Positions 16,776 to 26,523 of a stretch of DNA of 44,032 nucleotides are shown one piece after another. Each line of letters starts with the position of its first letter. Within the stretch, counting starts at the first letter, position 1. This stretch comes from Sphingopyxis sp. Its GTDB lineage: Bacteria; Pseudomonadota; Alphaproteobacteria; Sphingomonadales; Sphingomonadaceae. A model generated the notes under the pieces. That model saw nothing but the letters and a program-made list of their open reading frames with translations, ran no database searches and had not been told where the DNA came from. The position numbers and the translations under genes were made by a program. The stretch is from NCBI GenBank assembly GCA_017745175.1, contig JAGHZY010000002.1:1-44032 (forward strand), in the 5' to 3' direction.

Positions 16776-18023
16776 ATGCACGGCAAGCGTATGCGGGGCA
16801 TGTCGACTATCGCCTCTCTCCCCGTCCGCCGTCCTCCCGAATTCCATCCCGCCCGGTCACGGCCGCTCCGTATCGCCCTCTTCTCGGGCAATTACGATTG
16901 CGTCCGCGACGGCGCCAACCGGGCGCTGAACCGGCTTGTCGCCTTTCTTCTGGAAGAGGCGGGGGCGCAGGTGCGCATCTATTCTCCCGCGGCGCCGCGC
17001 AAGGCCTTCGCCTCCGTCGGCGACGTGGTCCCGGTGCGCTCGGCCTGTATTCCGGGGCGGCCCGAATATCGGCTGGCGCTCGGTTTCACGCGCGCGGCGC
17101 GTACTGACATGGAACGTTTTGCGCCCGACATCGTCCATCTGTCGGCGCCCGACCTGCTGGGTCGGCAGGCACAGAAATATGCGCGCGCGGCGGGTATCCC
17201 CGTGATCGCCAGCCTGCACACACGCTTCGAGACTTATCTCGACTATTATCGGCTCGGCTTTCTCCGACGCCGCGTCATCGACTATCTCACACGCTTCTAC
17301 GGCGATAGCGACCATATACTGGCGCCCACACCGCCGATCCGTACCGAGCTGGCGCATCAGTTCGGTGACGAGCGGGTATCGATATGGTCGCGGGGTGTCG
17401 ACCGCCGGGCATTCAGCCCGGCGCTTCGGAGCGAGGCGTGGCGTGCGCACTCGGGTTACGCGCCGACAGACATCGTGCCGCTGTTCTTCGGCCGCCTCGT
17501 CCTCGAAAAGGGGCTGGGGCTTTTCGCCGAGACGGTGGCGGCCTTGCGAGCACAGGGTCATGCGGTGCGCCCGCTGGTCATCGGCGACGGACCGGCGCGC
17601 GGCTCGCTCGCGCGGCGGCTCCCCAACGCCAATTTCCTTGGCTTTCTGGAAGGGCGCGAGTTGGGCCGTGCGCTCGCGAGCGCCGACATGTTGATCAACC
17701 CCAGCGTCACCGAGGCTTTCGGCAACGTCAATCTCGAGGCGATGGCGTCGGGCCTTGCAGTTGTCTCGGCCGACGTGCCGAGCGCATCGGCGCTGATCGA
17801 CCATGGACGAACCGGTCTGCTCGTGCCGTCCGATGACGCCGGTGCCTATGCGAAAGTCGCGGCAGAGCTTGTCGCCCGCCCGGCCCGCCGCGCGTCGCTC
17901 GGCCGCGCCGCGAGCGTCGCCGCAGATCGCTATCGCTGGGACGAGATATTGGGCGAGGTCGTCGGGGTTTACGACCGGATTGCCAGCCGCGAAGCCGGGT
18001 CCCATTATGCGAAGGTCGCCTGA
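16776..18023 (+). CDS. GT4-family glycosyltransferase
   Basis: A 415-residue GT-B enzyme. The N-terminal domain begins RPLRIALFSGNYDCVRDGAN and includes APDIVHLSAPDLLGRQ; the C-terminal domain has FFGRLVLEKGLGLFAETV, VIGDGPARGSL and NPSVTEAFGNVNLEAMASGL, whose EAFGNVNLE is the E-x7-E nucleotide-sugar motif. The overall wording resembles glycosyltransferases that decorate membrane lipids or exopolysaccharide (SqdX/MgtA-like), but the acceptor is unknown. Start choice is unsure: ATG 16776, 16791 or 16800 all lack a strong ribosome site. The last bases are 40 from the ECF sigma gene, so these may be cotranscribed. Confidence 0.87.
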   Translation: MHGKRMRGMSTIASLPVRRPPEFHPARSRPLRIALFSGNYDCVRDGANRALNRLVAFLLEEAGAQVRIYSPAAPRKAFASVGDVVPVRSACIPGRPEYRLALGFTRAARTDMERFAPDIVHLSAPDLLGRQAQKYARAAGIPVIASLHTRFETYLDYYRLGFLRRRVIDYLTRFYGDSDHILAPTPPIRTELAHQFGDERVSIWSRGVDRRAFSPALRSEAWRAHSGYAPTDIVPLFFGRLVLEKGLGLFAETVAALRAQGHAVRPLVIGDGPARGSLARRLPNANFLGFLEGRELGRALASADMLINPSVTEAFGNVNLEAMASGLAVVSADVPSASALIDHGRTGLLVPSDDAGAYAKVAAELVARPARRASLGRAASVAADRYRWDEILGEVVGVYDRIASREAGSHYAKVA

Positions 18024-18063
18024 TGATCGCGACATCGCCTGCATATGCCCCTATAGTGGCGCC

Positions 18064-18597
18064 ATGACCGACGCGCCTGACGGCAAGGAGGATATCCCCG
18101 GCGATCTCGCCGCGATGCAGCGCTATGCGCGGACTCTCGCCCGCGACCATCAGGATGCCGATGATGTCGTGCAGGATGCGCTCGTTCGCGCGATCGAGCG
18201 CGACACAACTTACCGGCGGGGGCGGAGCCGGCGGAGCTGGCTGCTCGCCATCGTGCACAATGTCTTCGTCTCGGGCCTGCGCCGGAAGGCGGCGGAACGG
18301 CGGCGTAACGACCGCTTCGCCGAAACGAGGCTTGTTCATTCCGAAGCCGCGCAGGAGCATCACGCCCGCCTCGCCGAAATCGCGCGTAGCTTTGACGCAC
18401 TGTCCGAACAGCATCGCACCGTCCTGCATCTCTCCGCGGTGGAGGGGCTGAGCTATCAGGAATGCGCCGATCGGCTGGGTGTGCCGGTCGGGACGATCAT
18501 GTCGCGCCTCGCGCGGGCGCGGGCGGCGCTGCGCGAGCGCGACGGGCAGGGTGCAGTGGCCCCGAGGCTGCGGGTTGTGGGAGGGCGAGATGAATAG
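18064..18597 (+). CDS. ECF sigma-70 factor
   Basis: A 177-residue sigma factor. Region 2 reads DLAAMQRYARTLARDHQDAD followed by DVVQDALVRAIER and the RSWLLAIVHNVFVSGLRRK helix; region 4 reads ALSEQHRTVLHLSAVEGLSY, QECADRLGVPVGTIMSRLAR. It would direct RNA polymerase to a stress or envelope regulon. The start at 18064 is taken because the frame upstream is shadow coding of the glycosyltransferase. Its stop overlaps the anti-sigma start by 8 bases (ATGAATAG), which couples the pair. It lacks a SnoaL-like extension. Confidence 0.9.
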   Translation: MTDAPDGKEDIPGDLAAMQRYARTLARDHQDADDVVQDALVRAIERDTTYRRGRSRRSWLLAIVHNVFVSGLRRKAAERRRNDRFAETRLVHSEAAQEHHARLAEIARSFDALSEQHRTVLHLSAVEGLSYQECADRLGVPVGTIMSRLARARAALRERDGQGAVAPRLRVVGGRDE

Positions 18598-19309
18598 GGC
18601 ACCGAGCGACCAGGAGATCGACGCATATATCGACGGGCAACTCGACGCCGAAGGCCGATTCGTCGTCGAGGACTATCTCGGGCAGCATCCCGCCGAGGCC
18701 GCGCAGGTGATGGGCGACCTCGGGCGGCGGTCGGCGCTGCAACTGATCGCGCATGATCGCGAGCCACCGATGCCGGTTCCCAGCAGCCTCGCACGACTTG
18801 GCCAGGCGGCGAAGCCGGCGCGTTGGCGCAGGTGGACACCCTTCGGCGGGCTTTCGGTGGCCGCCATGCTCGTTCTTGCCGTCGTGGCGGCACAGGATCG
18901 TCCCGCCTATGTCGAGGATGCGCTGACGTCGCATCGGGTCGCGGCGCTTCGGGCCGACATGGAATCGCAGGTCGAGGCGCCACAGTTCAACGCCCGCGAG
19001 ATTCGTCTCGCGACCGATATTGCCGTGCCCCTCGTTCCCGCCGACTGGACGGTGACCGATGTCCAGCTCTTCCCGACCGGACGCGGGCCCGCCCTGCTCA
19101 TGGCGGTGCGTACCCGCGAGGGAAATCGTATGTCGCTCTTTGCGCAGCGCGAGGAGAATGACGCGCCCGAACGGCCGGACGCGATCCGCGAAGGGGCACA
19201 GTCGGTTGCCTATTGGCGCCGCGGTGACATGGCCTATGCGCTTGTCGGCGATAGCGAACCCGCGGCGCTCGACGCCACCGCGGAGGCGCTGGTGCGCGAA
19301 TGGTCCTGA
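18590..19309 (+). CDS. Membrane anti-sigma factor for the preceding ECF sigma
   Basis: A 239-residue protein. The N-terminal 75 residues (SDQEIDAYIDGQLDAEGRF, VVEDYLGQHPAEAAQVM) resemble the sigma-binding domain of anti-sigma factors, but the His-Cys zinc residues of the ZAS type are absent. One transmembrane helix (LSVAAMLVLAVVA, near residue 90) is followed by a periplasmic domain of about 135 residues that presumably senses the signal. It overlaps the sigma gene by 8 bases. The signal cannot be named. Confidence 0.82.
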   Translation: MNRAPSDQEIDAYIDGQLDAEGRFVVEDYLGQHPAEAAQVMGDLGRRSALQLIAHDREPPMPVPSSLARLGQAAKPARWRRWTPFGGLSVAAMLVLAVVAAQDRPAYVEDALTSHRVAALRADMESQVEAPQFNAREIRLATDIAVPLVPADWTVTDVQLFPTGRGPALLMAVRTREGNRMSLFAQREENDAPERPDAIREGAQSVAYWRRGDMAYALVGDSEPAALDATAEALVREWS

Positions 19310-19354
19310 CGGGCGACGGCGGAACCGCGGGGGCCGGCAAGGATTGAATCAGCA

Positions 19355-19382
19355 TTGACGGCTGTTGCTTGCCAATCATAAT
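19355..19382 (+). promoter_or_regulatory. Sigma-70-type promoter of the sulfate importer operon
   Basis: TTGACG (19355-19360) and CATAAT (19377-19382) are spaced by 16 bases, 45 bases before the first start codon of the operon, in a locally A/T-rich stretch. Confidence 0.6.
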
Positions 19383-19426
19383 TAAAAAGATAGAGAATGC
19401 GCGGGTCACATGAGGAGTTGCTTGCC

Positions 19427-20461
19427 ATGACGATGAAGAAAGCTCCGATCTGGTGCGCCGCCGCGCTTTCGATCGCGCTGGGTCTGCTCGCCGGCTGTTC
19501 GGGCGGGGGCGACAAGGGTAATACAGTCGAACTGCTCAACGTCTCCTACGATCCGACCCGCGAACTCTATGCGGCGATCAACCCCAAATTTGCCGCGCAA
19601 TGGAAAGCCGAGACCGGCCAGACGGTGAAGATCACGATGAGCCATGGCGGTTCGGGCAAACAGGCCCGCGCGGTGATCGACGGACTCGATGCCGATGTTG
19701 CGACGCTCGCGCTTGCCTACGACATCGACGAGATCGCGACGCGCTCCGATGCACTGACCAAGCCGTGGCAGACGCGGCTCGCGAACAACAGCGCGCCCTA
19801 CACCTCGACCATCGTGTTTCTTGTGCGGAGCGGCAATCCGAAGGGAATCAGGGACTGGAACGATCTCGTGAAGCCCGGCGTGCAGGTCATCACCCCGAAC
19901 CCCAAGACCAGCGGGGGCGCGCGCTGGAACTTCCTTGCGGCTTGGGCCTACGGACGCAAGGTCTATGGTTCCGACGCGGGGGCCGAAGAATTCGTGAGCA
20001 AGCTGCTCGCCAACGTGCCCGTGCTCGACAGCGGCGCGCGCGGTTCGACGACGACTTTTGTTGAGCGCGGCATCGGCGACGTGCTGCTCGCCTGGGAAAA
20101 TGAGGCGTTCCTCGCACAGAAGGAACTCGGCAAGGGCAAGTTCGATATCGTCGCGCCGTCGATCTCGATTCTCGCCGAACCTCCGGTCGCGGTGCTCGAC
20201 GGCAATACGAAGCGGCACGGCACGACCGAGGTCGCCGAGGCCTATCTCAAATATCTCTACACGCCGGAGGCACAGGACATTATCGGCAGGAATTATTACC
20301 GCCCGAACAATCCCGAGGCGGCCGCCAAATATGCGCATGCCTTTCCCGAGCTGAAACTCGTGACGATCGACGATGAATTCGGCGGCTGGCAGGCGGCGCA
20401 GAAGCGCTTTTTCGCCGACGGCGGGGTGTTCGACAAGATTTTCGCCAAGACCAGGCGATAA
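19427..20461 (+). CDS. sbp: Sulfate/thiosulfate ABC transporter substrate-binding lipoprotein
   Basis: A 344-residue periplasmic binding protein that delivers sulfate or thiosulfate to CysTWA. A signal sequence ends in LGLLAGC, a lipobox with Cys24, unusual relative to the soluble enteric Sbp. The mature part begins [20 protein letters not shown], the typical Sbp start, and contains [40 protein letters not shown] and [16 protein letters not shown], all sulfate-binding family signatures. GAGGAG lies 9 bases before the ATG. It heads the operon, 6 bases before cysT. Confidence 0.94.
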   Translation: MTMKKAPIWCAAALSIALGLLAGCSGGGDKGNTVELLNVSYDPTRELYAAINPKFAAQWKAETGQTVKITMSHGGSGKQARAVIDGLDADVATLALAYDIDEIATRSDALTKPWQTRLANNSAPYTSTIVFLVRSGNPKGIRDWNDLVKPGVQVITPNPKTSGGARWNFLAAWAYGRKVYGSDAGAEEFVSKLLANVPVLDSGARGSTTTFVERGIGDVLLAWENEAFLAQKELGKGKFDIVAPSISILAEPPVAVLDGNTKRHGTTEVAEAYLKYLYTPEAQDIIGRNYYRPNNPEAAAKYAHAFPELKLVTIDDEFGGWQAAQKRFFADGGVFDKIFAKTRR

Positions 20462-20467
20462 TCCTCG

Positions 20468-21352
20468 ATGGCCAGCATCGCCCCCGGCAGACAATTGCAT
20501 GTGCCCGAACCGGCGGCCCCCGACCGGAGCGTCGGGGCGAAGTCGGCGATTCCGGGCTTCGGGCTGACGATGGGGCTGACGATCGCCTGGCTGTCGCTGA
20601 TTGTCCTGATCCCGCTCAGCACTGTCTTCATTCGCTCGGCGGGCATGGGCTGGTTCGATTTCGTCGCCGCCGGTTTTTCGCCGCGCGCGATCGCCGCCTA
20701 CAAGGTCAGCTTCGGGACCGCCTTTGCCGCGGCGCTGGTCAACGCGGTGTTCGGGCTCGTTACGGCCTGGGTGCTCGTCCGCTATCGTTTCCCGGGGCGG
20801 CGGATCGTCAACGCGCTCGTCGACCTGCCATTCGCGCTGCCCACCGCGGTCGCAGGCATCGCGCTCACTGCCATCTATGCCGGCAACGGCTGGGTCGGGC
20901 AGTTTCTCGAACCGCTGGGGATCAAGGTCGCCTACACCCCCGTCGGGATCGCCGTCGCGTTGATCTTCATCGGCCTTCCGTTCATCGTTCGCTCGGTCGA
21001 GCCGGTGCTCGAAGATATGAATGTCGAGATCGAGGAGGCTGCGCTCTCGCTCGGCGCCCGGCCCTGGCAGATTTTCGTGCGGATCATCCTGCCAGCGATC
21101 ATGCCGGCGCTGCTCACCGGCTTCGCGCTCGCCTTCGCGCGCGGCGTCGGGGAGTATGGATCGGTCATCTTCATCGCGGGCAACATGCCCTTCAAATCCG
21201 AAATCGCACCGCTGCTGATCATCACACAGCTCGAACAATATGATTACGCAGCCGCGACCGCGATCGCGACGGTGATGCTCGTCGCCTCCTTCGCGATGCT
21301 CCTGCTCATCAACGTCATTCAGGCGTGGAACCGCAAGCGGGTGAACGGCTGA
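20468..21352 (+). CDS. cysT: Sulfate ABC transporter permease CysT
   Basis: A 294-residue inner membrane permease with about six helices. The cytoplasmic EAA loop reads [38 protein letters not shown] and [20 protein letters not shown] are CysT family signatures. The N-terminal 30 residues are polar and cytoplasmic. It follows sbp by 6 bases and its TGA overlaps the cysW ATG by one base. Confidence 0.95.
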   Translation: MASIAPGRQLHVPEPAAPDRSVGAKSAIPGFGLTMGLTIAWLSLIVLIPLSTVFIRSAGMGWFDFVAAGFSPRAIAAYKVSFGTAFAAALVNAVFGLVTAWVLVRYRFPGRRIVNALVDLPFALPTAVAGIALTAIYAGNGWVGQFLEPLGIKVAYTPVGIAVALIFIGLPFIVRSVEPVLEDMNVEIEEAALSLGARPWQIFVRIILPAIMPALLTGFALAFARGVGEYGSVIFIAGNMPFKSEIAPLLIITQLEQYDYAAATAIATVMLVASFAMLLLINVIQAWNRKRVNG

Positions 21353-22182
21353 TGGAGAAGTTCGGCAAAAGCACGGCGCGACTTTGCCTGATCGGGGTGG
21401 CGATCGCTTTTCTTGCGATGTTCCTTGTCCTTCCGCTCGTCTCGGTCTTTGCCGAGGGGCTGTCGAAGGGGATCGAGGCCTATGGTGCCGCGATCATCGA
21501 GCCCGATGCGCTGTCGGCGATCCGCCTCACGCTGCTCGTCGCGGCGATCAGCGTACCGCTCAATATCGTTTTCGGTATCGCCGCCGCGTGGGCGATCGCC
21601 AAGTTCGACTTTCGGGGCAAGAGCTTGCTCACGACCTTCATCGACCTGCCATTCTCGGTCTCGCCCGTCGTCGCGGGGCTGATCTATGTACTTCTGTTCG
21701 GTGCACATGGCTGGCTCGGGCCATGGCTGCGCGCGCACGACATCCAGATCGTCTTTGCCGTTCCCGGCATCGTGCTCGCGACGATTTTCGTGACATTTCC
21801 CTTCGTCGCGCGCGAGCTTATCCCGCTGATGAGCGAGCAGGGGCGCGACGATGAGGAAGCGGCGCTGTCGCTCGGCGCGTCGGGGTTTCAGACCTTCTGG
21901 CACGTCACCCTGCCGAACATCCGCTGGGGGCTGCTCTATGGCGTGCTCCTCTGCAATGCGCGCGCGATGGGCGAGTTCGGGGCGGTGTCGGTCGTCTCGG
22001 GCCATTTGCGGGGTCAGACCAACACGATGCCGCTGCATGTCGAGATCCTCTATAACGAGTATAATTTCGCCGCCGCCTTTGCGGTCGCGTCGCTCCTCGC
22101 GCTGCTGGCGCTGGTGACGCTCATTCTCAAATCGATCGTCGAATGGCGCTTCGATCACCGCCGCGGAGGCGCAGGGCATTGA
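21352..22182 (+). CDS. cysW: Sulfate ABC transporter permease CysW
   Basis: A 276-residue permease that pairs with CysT. Signatures are [20 protein letters not shown], the EAA loop [40 protein letters not shown] and [20 protein letters not shown]. The ATG at 21352 overlaps the cysT stop (TGATG), and its own TGA overlaps the cysA start region, so all three are translationally coupled. An upstream in-frame start at 21325 inside cysT is less likely. Confidence 0.95.
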   Translation: MEKFGKSTARLCLIGVAIAFLAMFLVLPLVSVFAEGLSKGIEAYGAAIIEPDALSAIRLTLLVAAISVPLNIVFGIAAAWAIAKFDFRGKSLLTTFIDLPFSVSPVVAGLIYVLLFGAHGWLGPWLRAHDIQIVFAVPGIVLATIFVTFPFVARELIPLMSEQGRDDEEAALSLGASGFQTFWHVTLPNIRWGLLYGVLLCNARAMGEFGAVSVVSGHLRGQTNTMPLHVEILYNEYNFAAAFAVASLLALLALVTLILKSIVEWRFDHRRGGAGH

Positions 22183-23264
22183 TAACAGTTCATGGCATTT
22201 CCAAGCGGTTCGGGGCGTTCGAGGCGCTTCGGGATATCGACCTCGAAGTACGCGATGGCGAGTTTCTCGCGCTGCTCGGCCCCTCGGGATCGGGCAAGAC
22301 GACCCTGCTGCGCATCATCGCCGGTCTCGAATTTCCCGATGTCGGCCGCCTCGACTTTCACGGGCAGGATGTGACGGGGCTGAAAGTCGCCGATCGCAAG
22401 GTCGGTTTCGTGTTCCAGCATTATGCGCTGTTCAAGCATATGACCGTCGCCGAGAATGTCGGCTTCGGCCTCAGCGTCCGCCGCAGGAAGGAGCGCCCGG
22501 CCAAGACGAAGATCAGGGCGCGCGCCGAGGAGCTGCTCGAACTCGTCCAGCTCGGCGGCCTCGGCGGACGCTATCCCGCGCAACTGTCGGGCGGCCAGCG
22601 GCAGCGCGTCGCGCTTGCCCGCGCGCTTGCGGTCGAGCCGCAATTGCTGCTGCTCGACGAACCGTTCGGCGCGCTCGATGCGAAAGTGCGCAAGGAGCTG
22701 CGCCGCTGGCTTCGGCAATTGCATGGCCAGATGGGGCTGACGTCGATCTTCGTGACGCATGATCAGGAAGAGGCACTGGAACTGGCCGACCGGGTTGTCG
22801 TGATGGATCATGGCGTGATCGAGCAGGTCGGCACGCCCGAACAAATCTATATGGCGCCCGGCAGCCGGTTCGTATCCCGCTTCGTCGGTGAAACGAACAG
22901 CCTGCCGGTCGAAATCACCGGCGGGCGGGTCCATTTCTTCGATCGCCGGATCGACGTCGATGCCGGGGGAACGGCCGATGGCCCCGCGCGGCTCGATTTC
23001 CGTCCGCATGATGTGGCGGTGTGCGCCGAGCGGCCGGGCTGCCTGCCGATGCTGGTAACCGGAATATATCGCCGCGGCGGGGCCTGGCGTGTCGAGGGCG
23101 AGGTCACGGGCGTCGAGCGGATCGTCGAAATCGACATCGGCGCGGACGAAGCTCCCCCCGCGGTCGGCGCACGTCTTGGCCTTCATATCGCGCATGCCCG
23201 GCTGTTCGCGGAGCCGCCCGGCGCGGAACGCGACGATGAAGCGACGAACCGGGCGGCGCGGTGA
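22179..23264 (+). CDS. cysA: Sulfate ABC transporter ATP-binding protein CysA
   Basis: ATPase that powers sulfate import. Walker [11 protein letters not shown]-loop VFQHYALF, signature [15 protein letters not shown], Walker [13 protein letters not shown] and switch His in [14 protein letters not shown] are intact; a C-terminal regulatory domain follows from about residue 240. The start is probably TTG at 22179: it gives the family N-terminus ([13 protein letters not shown]), overlaps the cysW TGA, and has GGAGG 9 bases upstream. The ATG at 22143 would add 12 arginine-rich residues from within cysW and lacks a ribosome site. Confidence 0.93.
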   Translation: MITVHGISKRFGAFEALRDIDLEVRDGEFLALLGPSGSGKTTLLRIIAGLEFPDVGRLDFHGQDVTGLKVADRKVGFVFQHYALFKHMTVAENVGFGLSVRRRKERPAKTKIRARAEELLELVQLGGLGGRYPAQLSGGQRQRVALARALAVEPQLLLLDEPFGALDAKVRKELRRWLRQLHGQMGLTSIFVTHDQEEALELADRVVVMDHGVIEQVGTPEQIYMAPGSRFVSRFVGETNSLPVEITGGRVHFFDRRIDVDAGGTADGPARLDFRPHDVAVCAERPGCLPMLVTGIYRRGGAWRVEGEVTGVERIVEIDIGADEAPPAVGARLGLHIAHARLFAEPPGAERDDEATNRAAR

Positions 23265-23331
23265 CCTGATCTTGCCGGATCGCAGGCCATAGTATTTCGA
23301 GGCGGGCCTTTCGGGCCGGACAGGAGGATAT

Positions 23332-23778
23332 GTGGACGATCTGATCCCGCGCGCGACGGCATTTATCGCGCAGCACGGGATGTGGGCCGGGCCGATCATC
23401 GGCTTGCTTGTTTTCGAGGAATCGCTCGCCGTCGTCGGCCTGTTCTTCCCGGCCACCGCCCTGATGATCGCGATCGGCGGCCTGATCGGCACCGGGGTGA
23501 TCGATCCCTTCTGGATCATGGGCTGGGCGATGGTCGGTGCGGCGATCGGCGACTGGATTTCCTATGCGCTCGGCCGCCGTCTCGGCCCCGCCGCCTACCG
23601 CCGCTGGCCCCTCAACCGCCATCGGCCGATGGTCGCGCGCGCGCGGCTCTTCTTTCGCCGCTACGGTTTTCTGTCGATCTTTGCCGGCCGCTTCCTCGGA
23701 CCGGTCCGCGCGACGATCCCGCTGGTCGCAGGTGTGATGGACATGGACCGCCGCCGTTTCCAGATCGCCAATGCTCTA
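23332..23778 (+). pseudogene. DedA-family membrane protein, C-terminally truncated
   Basis: DedA proteins are inner membrane proteins tied to undecaprenyl phosphate and lipid flipping. The first 148 codons are a good DedA sequence: HGMWAGPIIGLLVFEESLAV, VGLFFPATALMIAIGGL, GDWISYALGRRLG and FAGRFLGPVRATIPLVAGV. Similarity ends at QIANAL (23761-23778), where the family would continue with SALxWAPVMLAPGY. The stop codon of the convergent adhesin gene starts at this exact point, and beyond it the frame runs antisense through the adhesin to 23955. A GTG start at 23332 after AGGAGG is chosen because the ATG two bases earlier meets an immediate stop. Confidence 0.82.
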
Positions 23779-26259
23779 GAATTCTCCTGCTACACCAACG
23801 CGGACGGCATTGTTGCCGTGTCCTGCATAAGCGAAGCCTGCGGTGAGGGCGAAGGGGTTTTCGGTGTCCAGCCGGTGCGAGATCGCGCCGCCGATCGCCT
23901 GCGCCTCGCGGAAGGTCGCGCCGTTGAGCGAGTAGCTGGTGCGCCCCGGCGCTGACGGCATCGGGGCATAGCCCATCGCCATCGCTGCAGCGGTGCCGGA
24001 GCGCGCGTCGCGCCGGGCGCGGTCGAGGTCGAAGCGGATCTCTGCCAGATCGCCCGGACCGAAATCGGCGAGCGCGAGATTGCCCGCTGCGTCCGATGTC
24101 ACGTAGCTCACCGGACCGGACTGCGCCGCGCGGCTCGCGGCGGAGCCGATGCCGGAGAGCGTATAGGTCGAGGCCGTCGATCCGAGCGATACCTGACCCG
24201 CCCGGTTCGCAACCGCATTCTCGCCGATCGCAACCGCTCCCGCTGCCGTCGCCTGCGCGTTGCTGCCGAGAGCGATTGCCGACTGCCCCTCGGCGACGCT
24301 GTCGGCGCCGATGGCCACGGCGGCGAGCCCGGTCGCGCGATTGTCGGCGCCGATGGCGACCGCGCCGCGCCCCGTCGCGAGATTGGGATCGCCGATGGCG
24401 ACTGCGCCTTCGCCTGAAGCCACATTGCCGAGCCCGATCGCTACGGCTGCGCCGTCGGTCGCCCGGGCGCCGGTGCCGATCGCGACCGCGTCACGGCCAC
24501 TGGCATTTGCTCCCGAGCCCATCGCAATCGCATTTGCGCCGGTCGCGGTCGGCCGGGCGCCGCTGCCGTTGATCGCCATATAATCGGTACGTGCAAGCGC
24601 TTCGTCGGCGCTCGCCTTGGCGATCTGGGCGTTGGCCGAGGCGCTTTCGGCAATCGAGCGGGCGAGGTTGGCATTGGTTTGCGCCGCAACGGCGACCGTC
24701 TCCGCCTCCGTGGCCTTCACGGCGGCGGCATCGGCCGCGGTTTGGGCATTGTTCGCATTGGCGAGTGCCAGCTCCGCCGTCTGGCGCGTTACCGCGCCGC
24801 TCGCGATGGCCTCGTTGGCGAGGTCGTGAGCCGCGTTCGCACGGGTTTGTGCGGTCGCTGCCTCGGTGCGCGCGATCGCCGCCTCGCTTGCGGCGCCTTC
24901 GGCGGTCGCCTGCGCGGTCGCGGCGTTGGCCAGCGCGGTGTCCGCCGTCGCCTGCGCCGCCGCGACCGCCTGGTTGGTCGTATGAAGCTGCCCGCCCGTT
25001 ACGGCGTCGGTGGATCCGGCCGCGACGGTGCCGTCGGCGACGTTGACGATGCTGCGCTCGGCGCCCGCCGCGCCGACCGAGACCGTGTTCGCCTGATCCG
25101 CCACCGATCCCTGTCCCAGCGCGACCGCGCCGTCGCCGGTGGCGCTGGCGCCCTGACCAAAGGCGGAGGCGCCGAGGGCATGGGCCTTGGCGTTTTCGCC
25201 CACGGCGGTCGCGTCGGTTTGTCCGGCAGCGGTCCCGCCCGCCTCCGCGTTGGCGCCGATCGCTGTCGAGCGGGCATTGGAATAATATTGGCCGTTCCAC
25301 GTGCCGCCGGCCTGGGCGGAATGGCCAATCGCGGTCGTCGATTCGCCCACGGCGAGGCTGCGGACGCCGTTCACAGTGGCATAGTCGCCGTAGACAAAAC
25401 TGCCCTGGCCGGTGGCGGTGCTATTCGTGCCAGTGATAGTGGCATTTTGGCCGATCGCGGTGCTGTTGACGCCGTCAGCAATGCTGAACTGGCCGATTGC
25501 GGTACTGTGGTTTGCTTCGGCGAAGCTGAACTGGCCGATCGCGGTGCTGTTCGTGCCATTGGCGTGGCTGTTCTGCCCGATCGCGGTACTTTCATTGCCC
25601 GCGGCAATCGCGCTCTGGCCGAAAGCAGAGGCGTTAACGGCATTGGCCATGGCGCTTTCACCCACCGCGGTCGCGTTAGCTTGTCCAGCGGCGCCCGCGC
25701 CCGCTTGCGCCAGCGCACCCAGCGCGGTGGTGCCGGAATTGGCGAAGCCGCTCCCCGCCGTTCCGCCAGCCTTGGCCTGGAACCCCATCGCTGTGCCGAG
25801 CTCGCCCGACGCAAAGCTGGTCTTGCCTATCACCGTGCTGCCATCGCCCGATGCGACGCTTTCGGTGCCGATCGCCGTGGTATAATATCCGCTTGCGACG
25901 CTGTCTGTACCGATCGCAACGCCGGAATCGCCGCTTGCGATGCTGTTCGCACCCGTCGCCGTGCTGCGGGTGCCGCTCGCCTCGGCACCCCTGCCGGTGG
26001 CGGTGGCGGCAAAGCCGCTGGCGGTGCTGCCGTGCCCGATCGCGGTGGTGGCGGTGCTGCTCGCGGTGCTGTCCCGGCCGACGGCGGTGCTGTTGAGGCC
26101 GCTGGCGTCGCTGTTCTCGCCGCATTCGGTGCTGTTCGCGCCGGTGCCGACATTGCACTCGGGCGTCGGGTCGGCGCGGGCCGTGGTGGGCAGCATCAGC
26201 GCGGTGGCGATGGCGAGCGGGGTGGCGGCGGCAAGCAGTATTACGCGCGGTGAACGCAT
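23776..26259 (-). CDS. Trimeric autotransporter adhesin (YadA/Hia-like)
   Basis: An 827-residue outer membrane adhesin. A signal peptide (MRSPRVILLAAATPLAIATA..., to ARA) is followed by a first head of about 17-20 YadA-type 14-residue repeats (GxNSTAIGxxS pattern), a neck (SVGAAGAERSIVNVADGTVA, then TDAVTGGQLH), an alanine-rich coiled-coil stalk of about 150 residues, a second head of about ten repeats (GANAIAMGSGANASG onward) and a C-terminal YadA anchor (DLAEIRFDLDRARRDARSGT onward) ending in Phe, as required for outer membrane insertion. The start is fixed by the signal peptide and AGGGGA upstream. It is divergent from a two-component system, which may control it. Confidence 0.92.
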   Translation of the reverse strand: MRSPRVILLAAATPLAIATALMLPTTARADPTPECNVGTGANSTECGENSDASGLNSTAVGRDSTASSTATTAIGHGSTASGFAATATGRGAEASGTRSTATGANSIASGDSGVAIGTDSVASGYYTTAIGTESVASGDGSTVIGKTSFASGELGTAMGFQAKAGGTAGSGFANSGTTALGALAQAGAGAAGQANATAVGESAMANAVNASAFGQSAIAAGNESTAIGQNSHANGTNSTAIGQFSFAEANHSTAIGQFSIADGVNSTAIGQNATITGTNSTATGQGSFVYGDYATVNGVRSLAVGESTTAIGHSAQAGGTWNGQYYSNARSTAIGANAEAGGTAAGQTDATAVGENAKAHALGASAFGQGASATGDGAVALGQGSVADQANTVSVGAAGAERSIVNVADGTVAAGSTDAVTGGQLHTTNQAVAAAQATADTALANAATAQATAEGAASEAAIARTEAATAQTRANAAHDLANEAIASGAVTRQTAELALANANNAQTAADAAAVKATEAETVAVAAQTNANLARSIAESASANAQIAKASADEALARTDYMAINGSGARPTATGANAIAMGSGANASGRDAVAIGTGARATDGAAVAIGLGNVASGEGAVAIGDPNLATGRGAVAIGADNRATGLAAVAIGADSVAEGQSAIALGSNAQATAAGAVAIGENAVANRAGQVSLGSTASTYTLSGIGSAASRAAQSGPVSYVTSDAAGNLALADFGPGDLAEIRFDLDRARRDARSGTAAAMAMGYAPMPSAPGRTSYSLNGATFREAQAIGGAISHRLDTENPFALTAGFAYAGHGNNAVRVGVAGEF

Positions 26260-26389
26260 GATTTGTCCCCTGGTTCGTGGCGACATGCCGCCATCCGGCT
26301 CAAGGAGCGAAGGCATCGCGCCGATGCTGCGATGCTGCCCCTGCGCCGGGTCGTGTCGTCGGGCCAGACTAGGGCGGTGAGGGCCGGCA

Positions 26390-26446
26390 ATTCTACCGAT
26401 CAATTCCGATGAATTCTGACCGATTCTGCCGACGCCGGTGTAGAAT
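26390..26446. promoter_or_regulatory. Tandem CCGAT repeats between divergent adhesin and kinase genes
   Basis: CCGATCAATT (26396-26405) and CCGATGAATT (26406-26415) are head-to-tail 10-bp repeats with one mismatch; CCGATT recurs at 26420-26425. TAGAAT hexamers face outward on each side, at 26390-26395 on the minus strand and 26441-26446 on the plus strand. Direct repeats of one helical turn are typical sites of OmpR-type regulators such as the one encoded at 27966. The rest of 26260-26523 shows no gene. Confidence 0.45.
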
Positions 26447-26523
26447 AGCATGGTTAATCCAACGCAAGGCATTGAGTTGCGACCGGAAATATCGGATGGC
26501 GCTTGCATGGGTGCGCGAACGAC

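Noticed and set aside
19406..21238. Open minus-strand frame of 610 codons
   Set aside because: Antisense to sbp and cysT; no recognisable domain.
23776..26259. YadA head repeats considered as a CRISPR-like or DNA tandem array
   Set aside because: Repeat units are degenerate 42-bp coding repeats with no spacers; they are explained by the 14-residue protein repeats.
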